DNA of 64,000 bases from Chionis minor (taxonomy: Eukaryota > Chordata > Aves > Charadriiformes > Chionididae). Location of the stretch: positions 652,115-716,114 of the forward strand of contig VZSF01008937.1 of NCBI GenBank assembly GCA_013398295.1, given 5' to 3'. The position numbers were made by a program, and so were the translations under genes. The first letter of the stretch is position 1; each line of letters opens with the position of its first letter. Shown piece after piece: positions 36,754-47,579 of this stretch. The notes beneath the pieces are model-generated. The model worked only from the letters and a program-made list of their open reading frames with translations, did no database searches and was not told the origin of the DNA.

Positions 36754-37568
36754 TGTGGTGGGTTGACCTTCTCCAGCTGCTAGGTACCCACCCAGCCACT
36801 CTCTCACTCCCCTGTGTCAAGAGGACACAGGTGAGAAATTAGGATGAAAAGCTCACAGGCTGAGATAAGATACTGTCAGAGGCAAAGCAGACTTGACTTG
36901 GGAAAAAGAAATATAATTTTTTGCTAGTTAACATAGAGTTGGATGGTGAGAAACAAAGGCAAAAACTAAAACACCTTCCACCAAGCCACCACCCTTTTTT
37001 CCCAGGCTCAACTTCACTCCCTCACTCCCGATTTGTCCACCTCCCCCACCCGCCAAACTGGCCAGGGGATAGGGAATGGGGGTTGCAGCCAGTCCATAGC
37101 ACTTTTCTCTGCCGTTCCTTCCTCCTTACACTTTTCCCTTGCTCCAGTGTGGGTTCTTTCCACAGGCTGCCACTCCTGTCAGGAGAACCCGCTCCAGCAT
37201 GAGATCTCCACAGGCTGCAGTTGCTTCAGGGAATTTCCAGCTGCTCTTGGGTGGAGTCTCGCGGGCTGCAGTGTGAACATCTACTCTGGTGTGTTCCTCT
37301 CCTCTGGCTGCAGGGAAATATCTGCTCTACCTTGGCCTCTTCCATGGGCTGCAGGAGACTGCCTGATCCAGCGCCTGGAGCACCGCCTCCCCCTCCTTCT
37401 CTGACCTTGCTGTTCATAGGGCTGTTTGGGTTTTTTTTTTCTCCCCTTCAAACTTGCTTCTCTCTCCTGGACAGTGTTTTATCCTTTCTTTAGTATGTTT
37501 TCCTAGGGGTGCTGCACCTGTGGCTGAGGGGCTCAGCTGCCAGTGCCAGGATGCCTACAGTCAATACA
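36754..37568. mobile_element. solo LTR of an avian ERVL-type endogenous retrovirus
   Basis: The element starts TGTGGTGGGTTGACCTTC and ends CAGTCAATACA, giving TG...CA ends. The order of blocks follows an LTR type abundant in bird genomes: tgccaggtacccaccca-like start, agataagatactgtcag, gacttgacttggg, aaacaccttccacc, ggctcaacttcactccc, gggaatgggggttgcag, then an array of diverged units ending GGCTGCAG, then gcgcctggagcaccgcctcc. Read on the minus strand it starts TGTATTGACTG, so the transcriptional orientation is left open. No retroviral coding sequence adjoins, so this is a solo LTR left by recombination. Flanking 5-bp sequences ACCTC and ACATC fit a once-identical target duplication. Family-level naming is from memory of the pattern, not from a library search. 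Confidence 0.78.
37140..37355. repeat. diverged internal repeat array within the LTR
   Basis: Five units of roughly 40-55 bp each end in a version of (G)GGCTGCAG (near 37165 with ggctgcc, 37212, 37264, 37306, 37348). Most contain a tgctcc-agtgtggg-like start and a cc-acagg/cacggg middle. Such arrays are a known trait of this LTR type and vary in copy number between insertions. Confidence 0.6.
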
Positions 37569-37573
37569 ACATC
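37569..37573. repeat. right target-site duplication of the solo LTR
   Basis: ACATC directly follows the CA end of the LTR. It differs by one base from the left copy, consistent with an old insertion. Confidence 0.5.
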
Positions 37574-40500
37574 TTTTCAGCTAAGGCAAATTTCCTAGCT
37601 TTTTCTGGCTCCCAATGTTTCCAGTCTTGCTCAAGAAAGGTACAAATAGGTACAGTCTGTGCTACTTGATTTGCACCACGTGTATTATTTTAATGTGAGT
37701 TTCAACTGGAAGAACACACTGAAATTAACATTTGATGTCTTATTCTTTGATATCTGGCATTTTTCACAGGCAGACTATAATAAAGAAGTCAGTTATTGCT
37801 ATTAGACATATTTTAGAAGAATTCTTTTTTTGATGTATATCTCCACTCGGATTATTAAATTTAAATCACTGCTGCTATCAGTTTGCATACTAATGATACA
37901 TTCTACCAGATGGAAGCCTTTAATAAATTTTCGCTTTTCTCTAACAGTCAGCTGTAAATCTTAAATAAGAGACTTTTCTGGGTGATGCCAGCTTTAATGC
38001 CTTATGTCCACACTGATTTCAATGTCATCAGTACCTGGGAGGCAGGAAACTCTTTAATTAAATGCCATTCTTTCCCTTTATTAAGATGCAGAGTGGCACA
38101 AACTCCCTTACTTTGTTTGCCTTTTACTGTAGCACAGTTGAGGTTGTTTTTTTTGGTGTATTGTGAATGGTTTCTGAACTGCCAGCCACTTTTCTGTTAT
38201 GCTTGTGTTGCGTACATGAGACCATCCTTCACTGTGTCTTTTGGTTGATGGGTGTGTTTAGTATATTCAGATTTTTGAGCTTTTTTCTGTTGCTGCATCT
38301 GAAGCTCGAAGTACTGGGGCTTGTGAAAGAGGAGAAGGAAAAGGGATAGGGAGCTGCCCACTTACCTAGTAGAATTATTTCCACCAGTAGCACAAGACTT
38401 TGCTGATTTCAGGTGATTTGTACACTTCAGAGGGCACCGGCACCCTTTGCAGTACCAGGGCTGCTGTTGCGACCCAGCAACTCCAGTGCAGGATGAATGA
38501 AACTTAATAAATGAGTATGTCTCCTTTATCAGCACATTTGATAGCCTCTTTTCATCAGCTAGTGATATTTTCCTCCAGAGTCATCTGCTACATTCAATTT
38601 TAGACTTTCTGAAGTTTTGCACAAAGGCTGTACTGTAGCTAAAATCTATGCTGTTGTGAGGAACTCAACTTTACATGGTTTAACTTTTTCTCTGCTGTAT
38701 TCTGCCTAGCTAGGAATGGCTCCTTCAGGGAAAAAATGGTGTCTATCACTCTGTTAAATGTATAGGAAAAGGTAAGCTGGAAATCCTGGCTGTGGTGAGG
38801 AGGGGAAAATAAACACTAGGTAACAGAAGAGAAAATGAAATCACAGCATTCAAACTTTCTGTACCTTGGGGGAAAGAGAGAACTAAAATACTTATGTGAG
38901 TCAATAAATATTCCCAGTAGAATACTTGGAAAGGCCTACAGGTAGAGCAAATTTTTCAGTTATTGAGTTATTTTCTCACCAGTCTGTTTCACTTATTGAT
39001 TTGTTTTGTCATTAAACCTAAAAGCCACACAGTTAAATCTGTTTCATCTATGCACCACACTCTCCAAATAATTCCATTATCTAAATGATTATCTGAAGTG
39101 TCAATTACAAGAAAGTAATTAATAATATCATAACACAGAGAGCAGGTTTTGTTGAGCTTTGTGGTGGTGCTTTGTTTATCAGGCTTTTTTCTGTTTTGTT
39201 TTGCTCTCTCTCTGCTTCAAAGTTAGTAAAAAAATGCCCATTGAAACATCTCCATCATGGAACAAAAGATGTCAATTATGGAAAAGTACGGGCACCAACA
39301 AAACATTTCAAATCATTTTAAGAAATTTTCTGACATAGTAATGGTAATTAGTATATTTCAGTTTCAACAACTGTAATTAAATCTGACCTTTAAGTTAATT
39401 ATGTCTTGACATTTATGATTTTAAACTAGCTTTCCCTGTGGTGATGATGTGTTATATACAGATGCTAATAAGTAGTTTCTGTAGTGTGCGCAAGCAGATT
39501 TCAGATGTGCCTACACTGCAGTTCAGAGAACAGCATCACACGCATACCAGAGTCTTCAATACATTTGTGTAGTTTCAGTTAATGCCATTCCTCTTACAGT
39601 TCTGCATTTACACGAAACCATTAAGTTAGCATGGAAATGTAGAGGAAAATAAGCCCATCTCTTAAAAAAGCTGCAGCATAACAAAGACCACAACAAAGCA
39701 GTCAACCATGCGGGTTGGAAACTGTGGACATGGGGCAGAATAAAAATTGAGAATGGTTCTTGTTCACATATAGCATTAAGTCTAGCTAGGTTCAAGATTA
39801 AACGCAAAAGTGAGATTAGATAATGCTAGAAGAAACACCAGTGATGAAAGGTTTTAAGGTGTAAGGAGAGGCATTTCTGAACTTAAGAGGACTTTGCAAA
39901 AAGGCATAGCCAAGGTGTTTTTGATAAAGATAATAACAGTGATATTGAAAAGCCGTAGTTATGACAATAAAGCACACACTGGTATATCACAGAGAGATCT
40001 ATCTTGAGTAAAAAAGATCAGTAGTCTTCAGAAAAGATCTTGGCCCTTTCAAAAGTCCAAGGGGGCCTTGTTGTTGATTTGGAAGGGGTGGGAATTTGTC
40101 TCTAAAGACATGTGTTTTATGTGCAGTGAATAGTAGATTTCACAGCTCTAGTACTAATACCGTGCCTTCAGAATTGAACTCTTTATTTGATAGAAAAAAA
40201 ACCTATCTGCCCCCTTTAAATTTAAATGCACAGCAGTTTATGTAGTGCTCTACGTGGGTGTTTATAATTCTTTCCTGATCTATACAGTGACCTACTATGT
40301 ATATGTCTTATGTTGAGAAATCTCTAATGCCTGCTGTCACATTGCATATCTTCAAATCCATATGAAATTATTTGTATGTTATAAAAAACATATATGTAAC
40401 TTTTTGAAAGTGAGATCAAGCCAAAATTCAGAATAATCTGTGTTTATATGGAAAGCTAAGTGGGCTAAATAATACAGCCATACCATTTCCTAATTTTGAT

Positions 40501-42010
40501 GGTTCTAAGCCTTCAAAATATACCTGATTGTTATGTGTCTGATTAGCACGGTCTACCCAAAAAGATTTCCCCAAAGCCAACAACCAGTACAGTGCACATA
40601 TTTATGGGGAAATCAGGAATCCACCTGTAACCTATTTCTTTTCTTTCCTATGCTAACAATTCCTTAACTTGTTTTCTTAAGTGTTTTCTTATTTGGATAA
40701 GTCATAGTTTATTTTCTGTTTTGTTTCTGCACAAGAAATTTGACATGTTTTTATGGTGGGTCACTTATGACGAGGAAAAGGTCAACAGGAAGTTTCACAA
40801 ACTGAAAGGCCTAGTCTCACTTAGAATAACTGAACCCCGACTGCCTGACCTATTCATTGACTGCGTTTTCTAATTGGGCTGTTATTGCTACCCAACCAGC
40901 AGTGTAATGTTGCTAACTGCTAGTTTAGTCAGAACACAAAAATCAATCTGCCAGTAAAGGGCATAGCAAGCACCATGTCTACAGAGTATTGTAAGTTTGG
41001 CCTTGGTATTCAAAAAATGCTTTTTTATTTGTGCTACTCTGATGGAACACTGTAGATTTATTTCCAAACTAAGTGACTCACAGCTACTGATGCTATCTTT
41101 TAAATGTCTTTTTGCATTGCATTAAGAAGTGTTTTTCTGATGTACGACAAACCGCAGAACACATATGTTTAAGAGGTATGTGACAAAATAACACCTATTC
41201 CTTGAGTTGTGGTGCAAATAATAGTTGTGCTGTGTATCCTGACATCTTTTGCCAAAATTACTGCAGATTTTCCTTTCTGAAATAAAGCTTTAGAGAGTGT
41301 GGGATCTATTAGAACTAAGAGAACACATGAAAAAAGCAAGTGACATTGTGCAATAAGTACAGAAGCAACAGCTCATTCTTTTCCTGCATAAGTTTCCTCC
41401 TAGCTATGCTGTTTTTGGCATTTTAGAAAAATAAAACAATTGATCTGATCTGAAAACTGCATGAAAAGCAAGAACACTTTCATCAAAGTGAAAATGAAAA
41501 AATAAGCCCTTGCCTTTCCCATACTTAAGTTTGTCAGATCCAAAGGAAATGAGGCAAACATGTACTTGGATTGGAACTCGATTATAGAAATGACTTGGAA
41601 CTGAGCCTGGAAATGACAGTAAGCCACCCCATCCCTATCGTTTTGTTTATCATACTGCTTTCTTTGCCTTTACACTTTATGCCCTGATGAAAAGGTGAAA
41701 GGTGTTTGCTCTTTCTTTTTCCTTTCTGTTCTTCAGGCAGTACATATCAGAAGCTTATTTTAATCAGGTAAAAATAGTTTTATTGCAATGTTTGTACCAT
41801 TCTTTTCAAGTTTGAGACCTGATTTATCTCTGACATATCAATGTTAGAGATACGATATCAATTCAAGGTGTAAAAATACAAAATTATCTCCATATTTTTT
41901 ACCAGAAATGTAATATAGAATATTAAAAATATCTCAAGAGGCAGTGGTTGGGTTTTGGTACAGAGGGCAATTAATCACATGCTTAATGCACTGTGTACTG
42001 TATACCTCTT
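37574..42010. other. AT-rich non-coding stretch
   Basis: No gene is supported. The patches 38990-39140 and 39350-39470 carry repeated taatta/attaat-type words and resemble regulatory DNA weakly. At 38710-38771 a good acceptor and donor frame 62 bp, but every reading frame there has a stop. At 41741-41767 a possible 27-bp microexon (YISEAYFNQ) lies between gcag and gtaaaa. The 39556-39807 minus-strand frame lacks a recognisable domain. Confidence 0.55.
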
Positions 42011-42014
42011 TTGA

Positions 42015-42060
42015 AAAGGATCCAAAGGCCACTGAAGTCAGTGAAGCTCTGATGACTTTT
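42015..42060. repeat. relic of ancient palindromic-core repeat
   Basis: aggatccaaaggccactgaa, then gtcagtgaagctctgatgac follow the block order gatccaaagcccattgaagtcaatggagctc of the repeat noted at 15.2 and 18.2 kb. Confidence 0.35.
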
Positions 42061-42224
42061 AAATCCGTTCTAAATCTTTGCCCTAAACAGTTGGGAAAGA
42101 AGCAACTGAGAGAGAATATGACCGAGGTCATTAGAATCGCAGGTTGTAAATTGTAGATAACCAGGCAAGAGCTGTTCCTTTTTAAAAAAAATAAGCTCCA
42201 GGGCATATCACAAAAGACTAACAG

Positions 42225-42560
42225 GTGGCAGTACAAGGCAAGCAAAAGACGACTTCTTTGTGAAGCGTGTAGGTAAGCTGTGGGACTCCTTTGCCATGGG
42301 AAGTTATGGATGCCAGATGTTTACACAAGTGCCAAAAGCAATTGTACAAATCCTTGTAAGGAGGGCAGGGCTATTAAGCACACAGACATAGTGCCGGGCT
42401 CAGGATGTCCCTGATCCGTACATTGCTGGAGGCAGTATTCTGGGGAAATACTGCTATGTATCTCCCCTGCTCTCCTTTTCACTGAGCGCCCACTGTCCAT
42501 CACAGCCAGTAATGGGTTGCCTGACCAAGTAGACCTCTGACATGACCCACTGAATCCACT
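42225..42560 (+). mobile_element. ancient L3/CR1-type LINE, 3'-terminal relic
   Basis: A long, ordered match by eye to the 3' part of old amniote L3/CR1 elements. It starts with ggcaagcaaaagacgacttc, then gtgggactcctttgccatgg, then gaagttatggatgccagatg, then gtgccaaaagcaattgtaca. Further blocks are ggctattaagcacacagaca, ttgctggaggcagtattctg and the end gaccaagtagacctctgaca with ctgacccact-like sequence. In this group the 3' end reads ctagatggacctctggtctgacccagtatgg. Coding capacity is gone, and the opposite-strand open frame at 42321-42632 is a shadow. The upstream limit may lie as far left as about 42170. Confidence 0.7.
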
Positions 42561-42619
42561 TGGACGTCCCCAAGTAGCTGTATGAGCATCACAACTAGTC
42601 AATCTGTTTTTCTGTAGGT

Positions 42620-45600
42620 GTGTGATGCACATTTGATTCCAGCAAATGAAAGACGTGAGCTCTGATTGACGTTCTTCTCACAGATTTGAGCTGTAAGTCG
42701 TGTGCCTACCTGTTGTTTTATAATACCTCAAAAGTATTGAGCATGTACTGCAGCTTTTTTCCTCAGGGAAGTAACATCTTCAACATACCTGTTTTCATGA
42801 GGCATGATAGCTATTTATTGCCTCTGAGCTCACTTCCATTTTGTGGGAATGTAAATGTAGCTAAACTTGGACAGAGAGGTCTGAAGTTTGAAGAGTACAA
42901 ATATGCACAGAGATATACATAGCATCGATCATATAAACCTTGTTTAATTTAGAAAGCAGGCTGAAAACAAGATGTCGAACTGTTTCTCTGTAAGAAGGAT
43001 AATAAAGCACATGACAAGTTATAGTTGTATTATACTAGTGTAAGTGCTATACATTCACAGTGTTATAAAACAAACAATTAGACAAGGTCCACGCCCTACA
43101 AATCTCACCATCTAATTAGAATGGTTTCAGTACAAACGATTAGAAGCCTGACAGCAGGAGCAAGAAGGGTCACAGGAGTTCTATGAATAAAGGCTATATG
43201 GAAAAAAATAGCTGGTACGAAGCATGCTGAAAAGACAAATGATGTGAAATTTCCTCCCAGCAGTATAATGTGAGGAGAATTATCTTCTGATAAAAACTAG
43301 GCAGCTGGGATTTTCCTTATTCTTATGACTGCATTTTTGTGAGGAGCTATTCTTCTGAATACTGTGCTCTGTATTTCCAGGTTCATCTGTGTCTCATAGG
43401 AAAATTCCTGTGAAACCTTGGGTTCAGTCTGTTGTACAAAGTGGGCCATTTTCCCTTCATGTGTATTGGGCCTACCAGGATTTTACACACAATTGTAAGG
43501 TGGCACATGGTCCTCCAGACGTGGAGGAAACTACAGCTGCCACAAAGAGTGTGGGTCCATAACAAGGAGTAGGGGGAACTTTTCCCAAGGACGTTGGTAC
43601 AAAGCCTAATATATAAAAGGAGAGCTATGGAACCTGAACTTTCCTTTCAGAAATAGTAGAGCAGATTTCAGAGATATATCATAGTGTATGCTCTGTAGTT
43701 TGACATCTTAAGGATGGTTTGACATCACTAGAATTCTTACTAGTGACCAAAAGCAATGAAGAATTATCCCACGAATACTTAGACCTGAAGACATTTATCT
43801 GAACTCAAGTTTTAATAACAACTTTCCTTCTGAGGGGGGAAAAAAGGATATTAATACTTCAGCTAAGTCTGTATTAGACTAATACCAATTTGTAATTTTA
43901 CCTTTATTTGATGACTTATTTATGAGGATGCTTTAATTTCAAGACCTATACTATTTTCTGAGCTGTTACCATTTTAAATACTTCTATACCTCATGCTGTT
44001 AAGCCTTTGAACATACAGTATGTATGTAGCTCTTACATCTAGCTTTCTTACGTTATAGTAGAAAGCAAACATTATTAATTTATCAAAGAATGTCTTTCAT
44101 TTCTTGCCTGCATTTTGTTTCCTTTATAAATAATTTTTATGTATGGTTTTAAAAATATAAACAAATCCTCCATGACATTCTTTCTGATCATTAACGTTCA
44201 CAGTCTCTCAGATCAAAAGTTTTGCTGGTTTTCTTTGTGAACATGAAAAGTCCTAATCCACACTCTCAAGAAACTCCCATTAGAATTCTTTTCCTTCCAT
44301 TGTTTCTGCTCTGTCTCAATAAATATGAAGGGTAAGCAATGAATAATGTAATTCTGTTCAGATATCCCTTGAATGTAACGGACACTATAGAGCTTAAAAG
44401 AAGTTGAACCAGGCTATATATGACTGAAAACAAATGTTGGATGAATTTTTCTTTAGCCATAGTGAAATGTAATAAGCAGCTTTCTCAGCTTCTATGAAAA
44501 TAGTTCTTGTAGACATATTTTTTTTTTTTAATGCCAGACAATTTCAGGTTTATTTAACTTATTTTTGGATTAAAAATTATTACAATTAAAATATTTATCT
44601 TGATATTATAAATGTTGCTTATGCCATATAAAGTTATTGGTGCAGAAAAATACAATAGAGTTATTTTAATGATAATAATTGATAACAAAATAAATGGGGT
44701 ACTTCAAGGAACTGATTTACTATCCTGATTGCAGGTTGGTCACATTTCCAAGATTAAAGTAGAATAAAACTTAGGGAAGTGAGAGCAAATGGCTGCAAAA
44801 GATGTCTCCATTAATTGTTAGCTAGTGAATAAACAAGATTTTATGGAAAGTGTGGGAAGAATGAAAATGGCTGTTCTTTCTCTCCCTCCTACATTTTGTG
44901 CCTTCAGAATGAATTGTTGCCTGACTTCACAGCATAGGGACCATTGTGAAAAAAATGGTATTTTTTATTGCTGTCACGTCCTTATTATCTCTGCCGTTTT
45001 CTCAAAACCAATTCACAAATTCCCTTCATTTCCTTCTGCTTATAACCCTGCTTCCCCTGGCCCGCTATACCTCAAAATTTCGTGTTCCTCTCATCCATCA
45101 ATATTTCAGCGAATTCCCTGGCTAACTCTTTCACCCACTGAAGTCCAAAATTTTCCCTTTTGTCAAATGAACAGGTCGTATTTGTATTTTCATTTCATGA
45201 ATGTAGTGTCAAGCTTAAGTGACTCAAGTCTTGTGGTCTCCCATAACAGACTGCACTGACCAGTTTTGCAATCCTTGAGCAGGAGAGAGGAGAGACCACT
45301 TTACTGCCTCTGTGTCAAAAGGAATCTCTAAGTAAGCATGTAGATTGCAGCATGGTTGCATCTTTCTGTCTTTATGTGACCTGATACATTCATTCAATGA
45401 TTCAACATGTGGGTATGTCGCAGTTCGTTGGGAATTCATGCACGAGGATATAGGGAAAATAATTGGTGCCTGGAACCTCTCTGTAGGTTGAATCTTTTTT
45501 CCACTAATGCGGCAGCCATCACAACTGCGCAGGTTAAAACATGAACCTAATTACTGTTTGGGGCAGAGCAGAAGCTCAACAAAAGCCTTTCTGAAATCAG

Positions 45601-47060
45601 CAGTACAGAGAATTCTTCATTCTGTTCCTAGACTGCAGGTATGACTTATGTGTCTAGTCATTTAAACTCCCTCTAAGTGTCTTCCAGAGGCCAATTTATG
45701 CCAAGTCTGAGAAAGGTATTTCCAGAGAGTGCTTTGTCCTTTATGGGGGATTTTATGACGGGTGTCTATCTTCCTCTGTTGACGGTGGAGGGATCTTTGA
45801 ATGGACAGCTGTACTGCTAAATTGTATGAATTCTGTCTGAAATGTACAGCTGTATATTGCAGATGAGGCTGAGTCCCTTTAGCCTTTCAAGTCCAGTGAT
45901 TCCTAATAATGTTAGGCACAGAGGGATACGTTTTCAAAGACATTTAGATGCTTAGAATAATCTAATAGGATTTTCAAGATCACTAAAGCAGACTGGACAT
46001 CTAACTTCGGTTGATTTGTCTGAGGTAGGTGACTATTTCTGTTAGCCTATATGTGGGGTTTTTTCATAATACCTCTCAGCACTTTTTGTAATCTTTCCCA
46101 CAAATCTGATTTCATTTCCAAGGAATGTATCCTATTTGTATCTATTGTACTAGAGTATATGCAGGTAAAATGTGTTAAATCTTAATCTTAAAATTATAAG
46201 CAAAAGAGTTTTCATTAAACTCTTGTACAAGGTCATCAGTTTTGCAGTCTGGTCTGTGGGGCTGTCATCTGAAGTCATCACTTTTCCAGAGAACTGCTGG
46301 TACTTTTATACTTCAGCTACCATACTGTGATTTTTTTTTTTTTTTTTTTGCAGTTGTTGCTACAGAAAAATATATATTTGAAAAATGCCATGCTCTTTGA
46401 ATCAGGAGAATAATTTTCTGTATAGTAGGGTATAATGCCTTAAATATGGTGGACAGCAAAATGCTACGTTTTGATGGACCAGTGGTATGAAGCAATACCA
46501 TTAATCCTTTGTTGTTATTCCCATGACAATAAGACTCTATTCAGGATGACTTTCTGAATGAAACTTCTGCTAGTGTTAATGGGATGACCACACAGACAGG
46601 CAACGTTCAGTTGCACTCCTAACTTACCTTCAATAGTTTCTTTAACTAAATCAGCATTTGTTTAAAATAATGACTACCTGATTTATTCCCCTGTCCCAGT
46701 TTTCACTTTGCTCTCATTCTGCCAGTCTGGAGTGACAAGAATTTTTCTGCTTGTCTTAACTTTCTTTGGACAATAGATTTATTTTTTTAAAATGTTATTT
46801 TTTAACTGGGTAAGTTTCATACAGAACTGTCTGCAACTAAAGAACGTATTCTTGATATAATTTGAAACAATTTCTGTCAAATCCTAGACAGACATGGCTA
46901 TGCTCTGAGGGTTACTACACATTTAAAATCTCAGTTCCTACGGGCTTTTTTCACTGTCATTTTGTCTAATTTATTGTTTCCCACTCTCAACGAATAAGTG
47001 GAACAACATCAATTAATTAGTGGCAATACATATGAAAAATAAGAAGGACCATTATATTGC
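42620..47060. other. AT-rich non-coding stretch
   Basis: No gene can be supported. The longest open frame, 44825-45259 (+), is hydrophobic and proline-rich in part, but it starts in sequence with no promoter or splice signals and matches nothing I know. A T19 run lies at 46331-46349. The segment 43330-43610 is somewhat GC-richer and unexplained. Confidence 0.55.
46331..46349. repeat. T19 homopolymer
   Basis: Nineteen consecutive T. A minus-strand A-tail is possible, but no retrocopy can be recognised to its right. Confidence 0.85.
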
Positions 47061-47063
47061 TTT

Positions 47064-47576
47064 TTGCAGAAAGTCACTGGAAGTGCAGTGCACTATTCCT
47101 TAGCACAGCACTCAGTTCCTACCACCCCTCGTTCTGCTGTTGTAACGCCGGTCATGCGGTTCCACGTGCCTACGCCGGGAGCTTCTCATGCTCATTTCAG
47201 TCACAGTTTTTGCAACAGTGAGAGTTACAGCCTGTGGAACCGCCTGGCAATATTGGTGCCAGGACAAGATGCACGGTGTGATGCTGAAGTTGCTGCCCAA
47301 GAACAGGAATCTTGGGCCTATCCCCAAGCCCATTTTGGAGACTTGATTCAAGAGGTGTTTGGTGACAGTCTTTCCTCAACCTTAATAATTTTGTCCATAA
47401 GGGAATTATCAAGATTCCTAAAACTGCAGAAAGATACATATTTACTTGAACTGCTTTTTAGTCCTTTGTTTGTAATCAGTTTCTCTGGGTCTTTTTTTTT
47501 TTTTCTTTCTGTATTAGCTACAAGACAACAGCTGGATGTACATATCATATCTATGTGGCTAAGCCCAGGCAGCTAA
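47064..47576 (+). other. longest open frame in the window, unidentified, over a CpG-rich patch
   Basis: A 170-codon frame. The first 100 residues lie over sequence with unusual CpG content for this window (taacgccggtcatgcgg, cacgtgcctacgccggga, aaccgcc). Words such as MRFHVPTPGASHAHFSH and LAILVPGQDARCDAEVAAQ are not a family I recognise. Two long frames overlap on the opposite strand, which suggests stop-poor GC-richer sequence rather than a gene. The last 40 residues cross a poly-T tract (FFFF) and so look non-coding. An unclassified transposable-element fragment or a single-exon transcript are the alternatives. Confidence 0.2.
47156..47243. repeat. 10-bp perfect inverted repeat around a 68-bp loop
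   Basis: GCGGTTCCAC at 47156-47165 and its exact complement GTGGAACCGC at 47234-47243. The GC-rich arms stand out from the AT-rich setting. Pairing does not extend outward or inward, so this may be a remnant of a structured element or chance. Confidence 0.5.
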
Positions 47577-47579
47577 CAG

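Noticed and set aside
38710..38771. 62-bp segment between a good acceptor (ttctgcctag) and a good donor (gtaagc).
   Set aside because: All three frames contain stops. Only a non-coding exon would be possible, and nothing else supports one.
41737..41767. Possible 27- or 31-bp microexon between cttcag/gcag and gtaaaa.
   Set aside because: Such short pairs arise by chance often; the peptide (YISEAYFNQ) matches no microexon I know.
42321..42632. 103-codon minus-strand frame.
   Set aside because: It is antisense to the ancient L3/CR1 relic and needs no gene.
44825..45259. 144-codon plus-strand frame.
   Set aside because: No domain and no start or splice context; composition is that of the surrounding AT/C-rich DNA.
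46331..46349. T19 run as the A-tail of a minus-strand retrocopy.
   Set aside because: Sequence to its right shows no recognisable gene or SINE and no flanking duplication.
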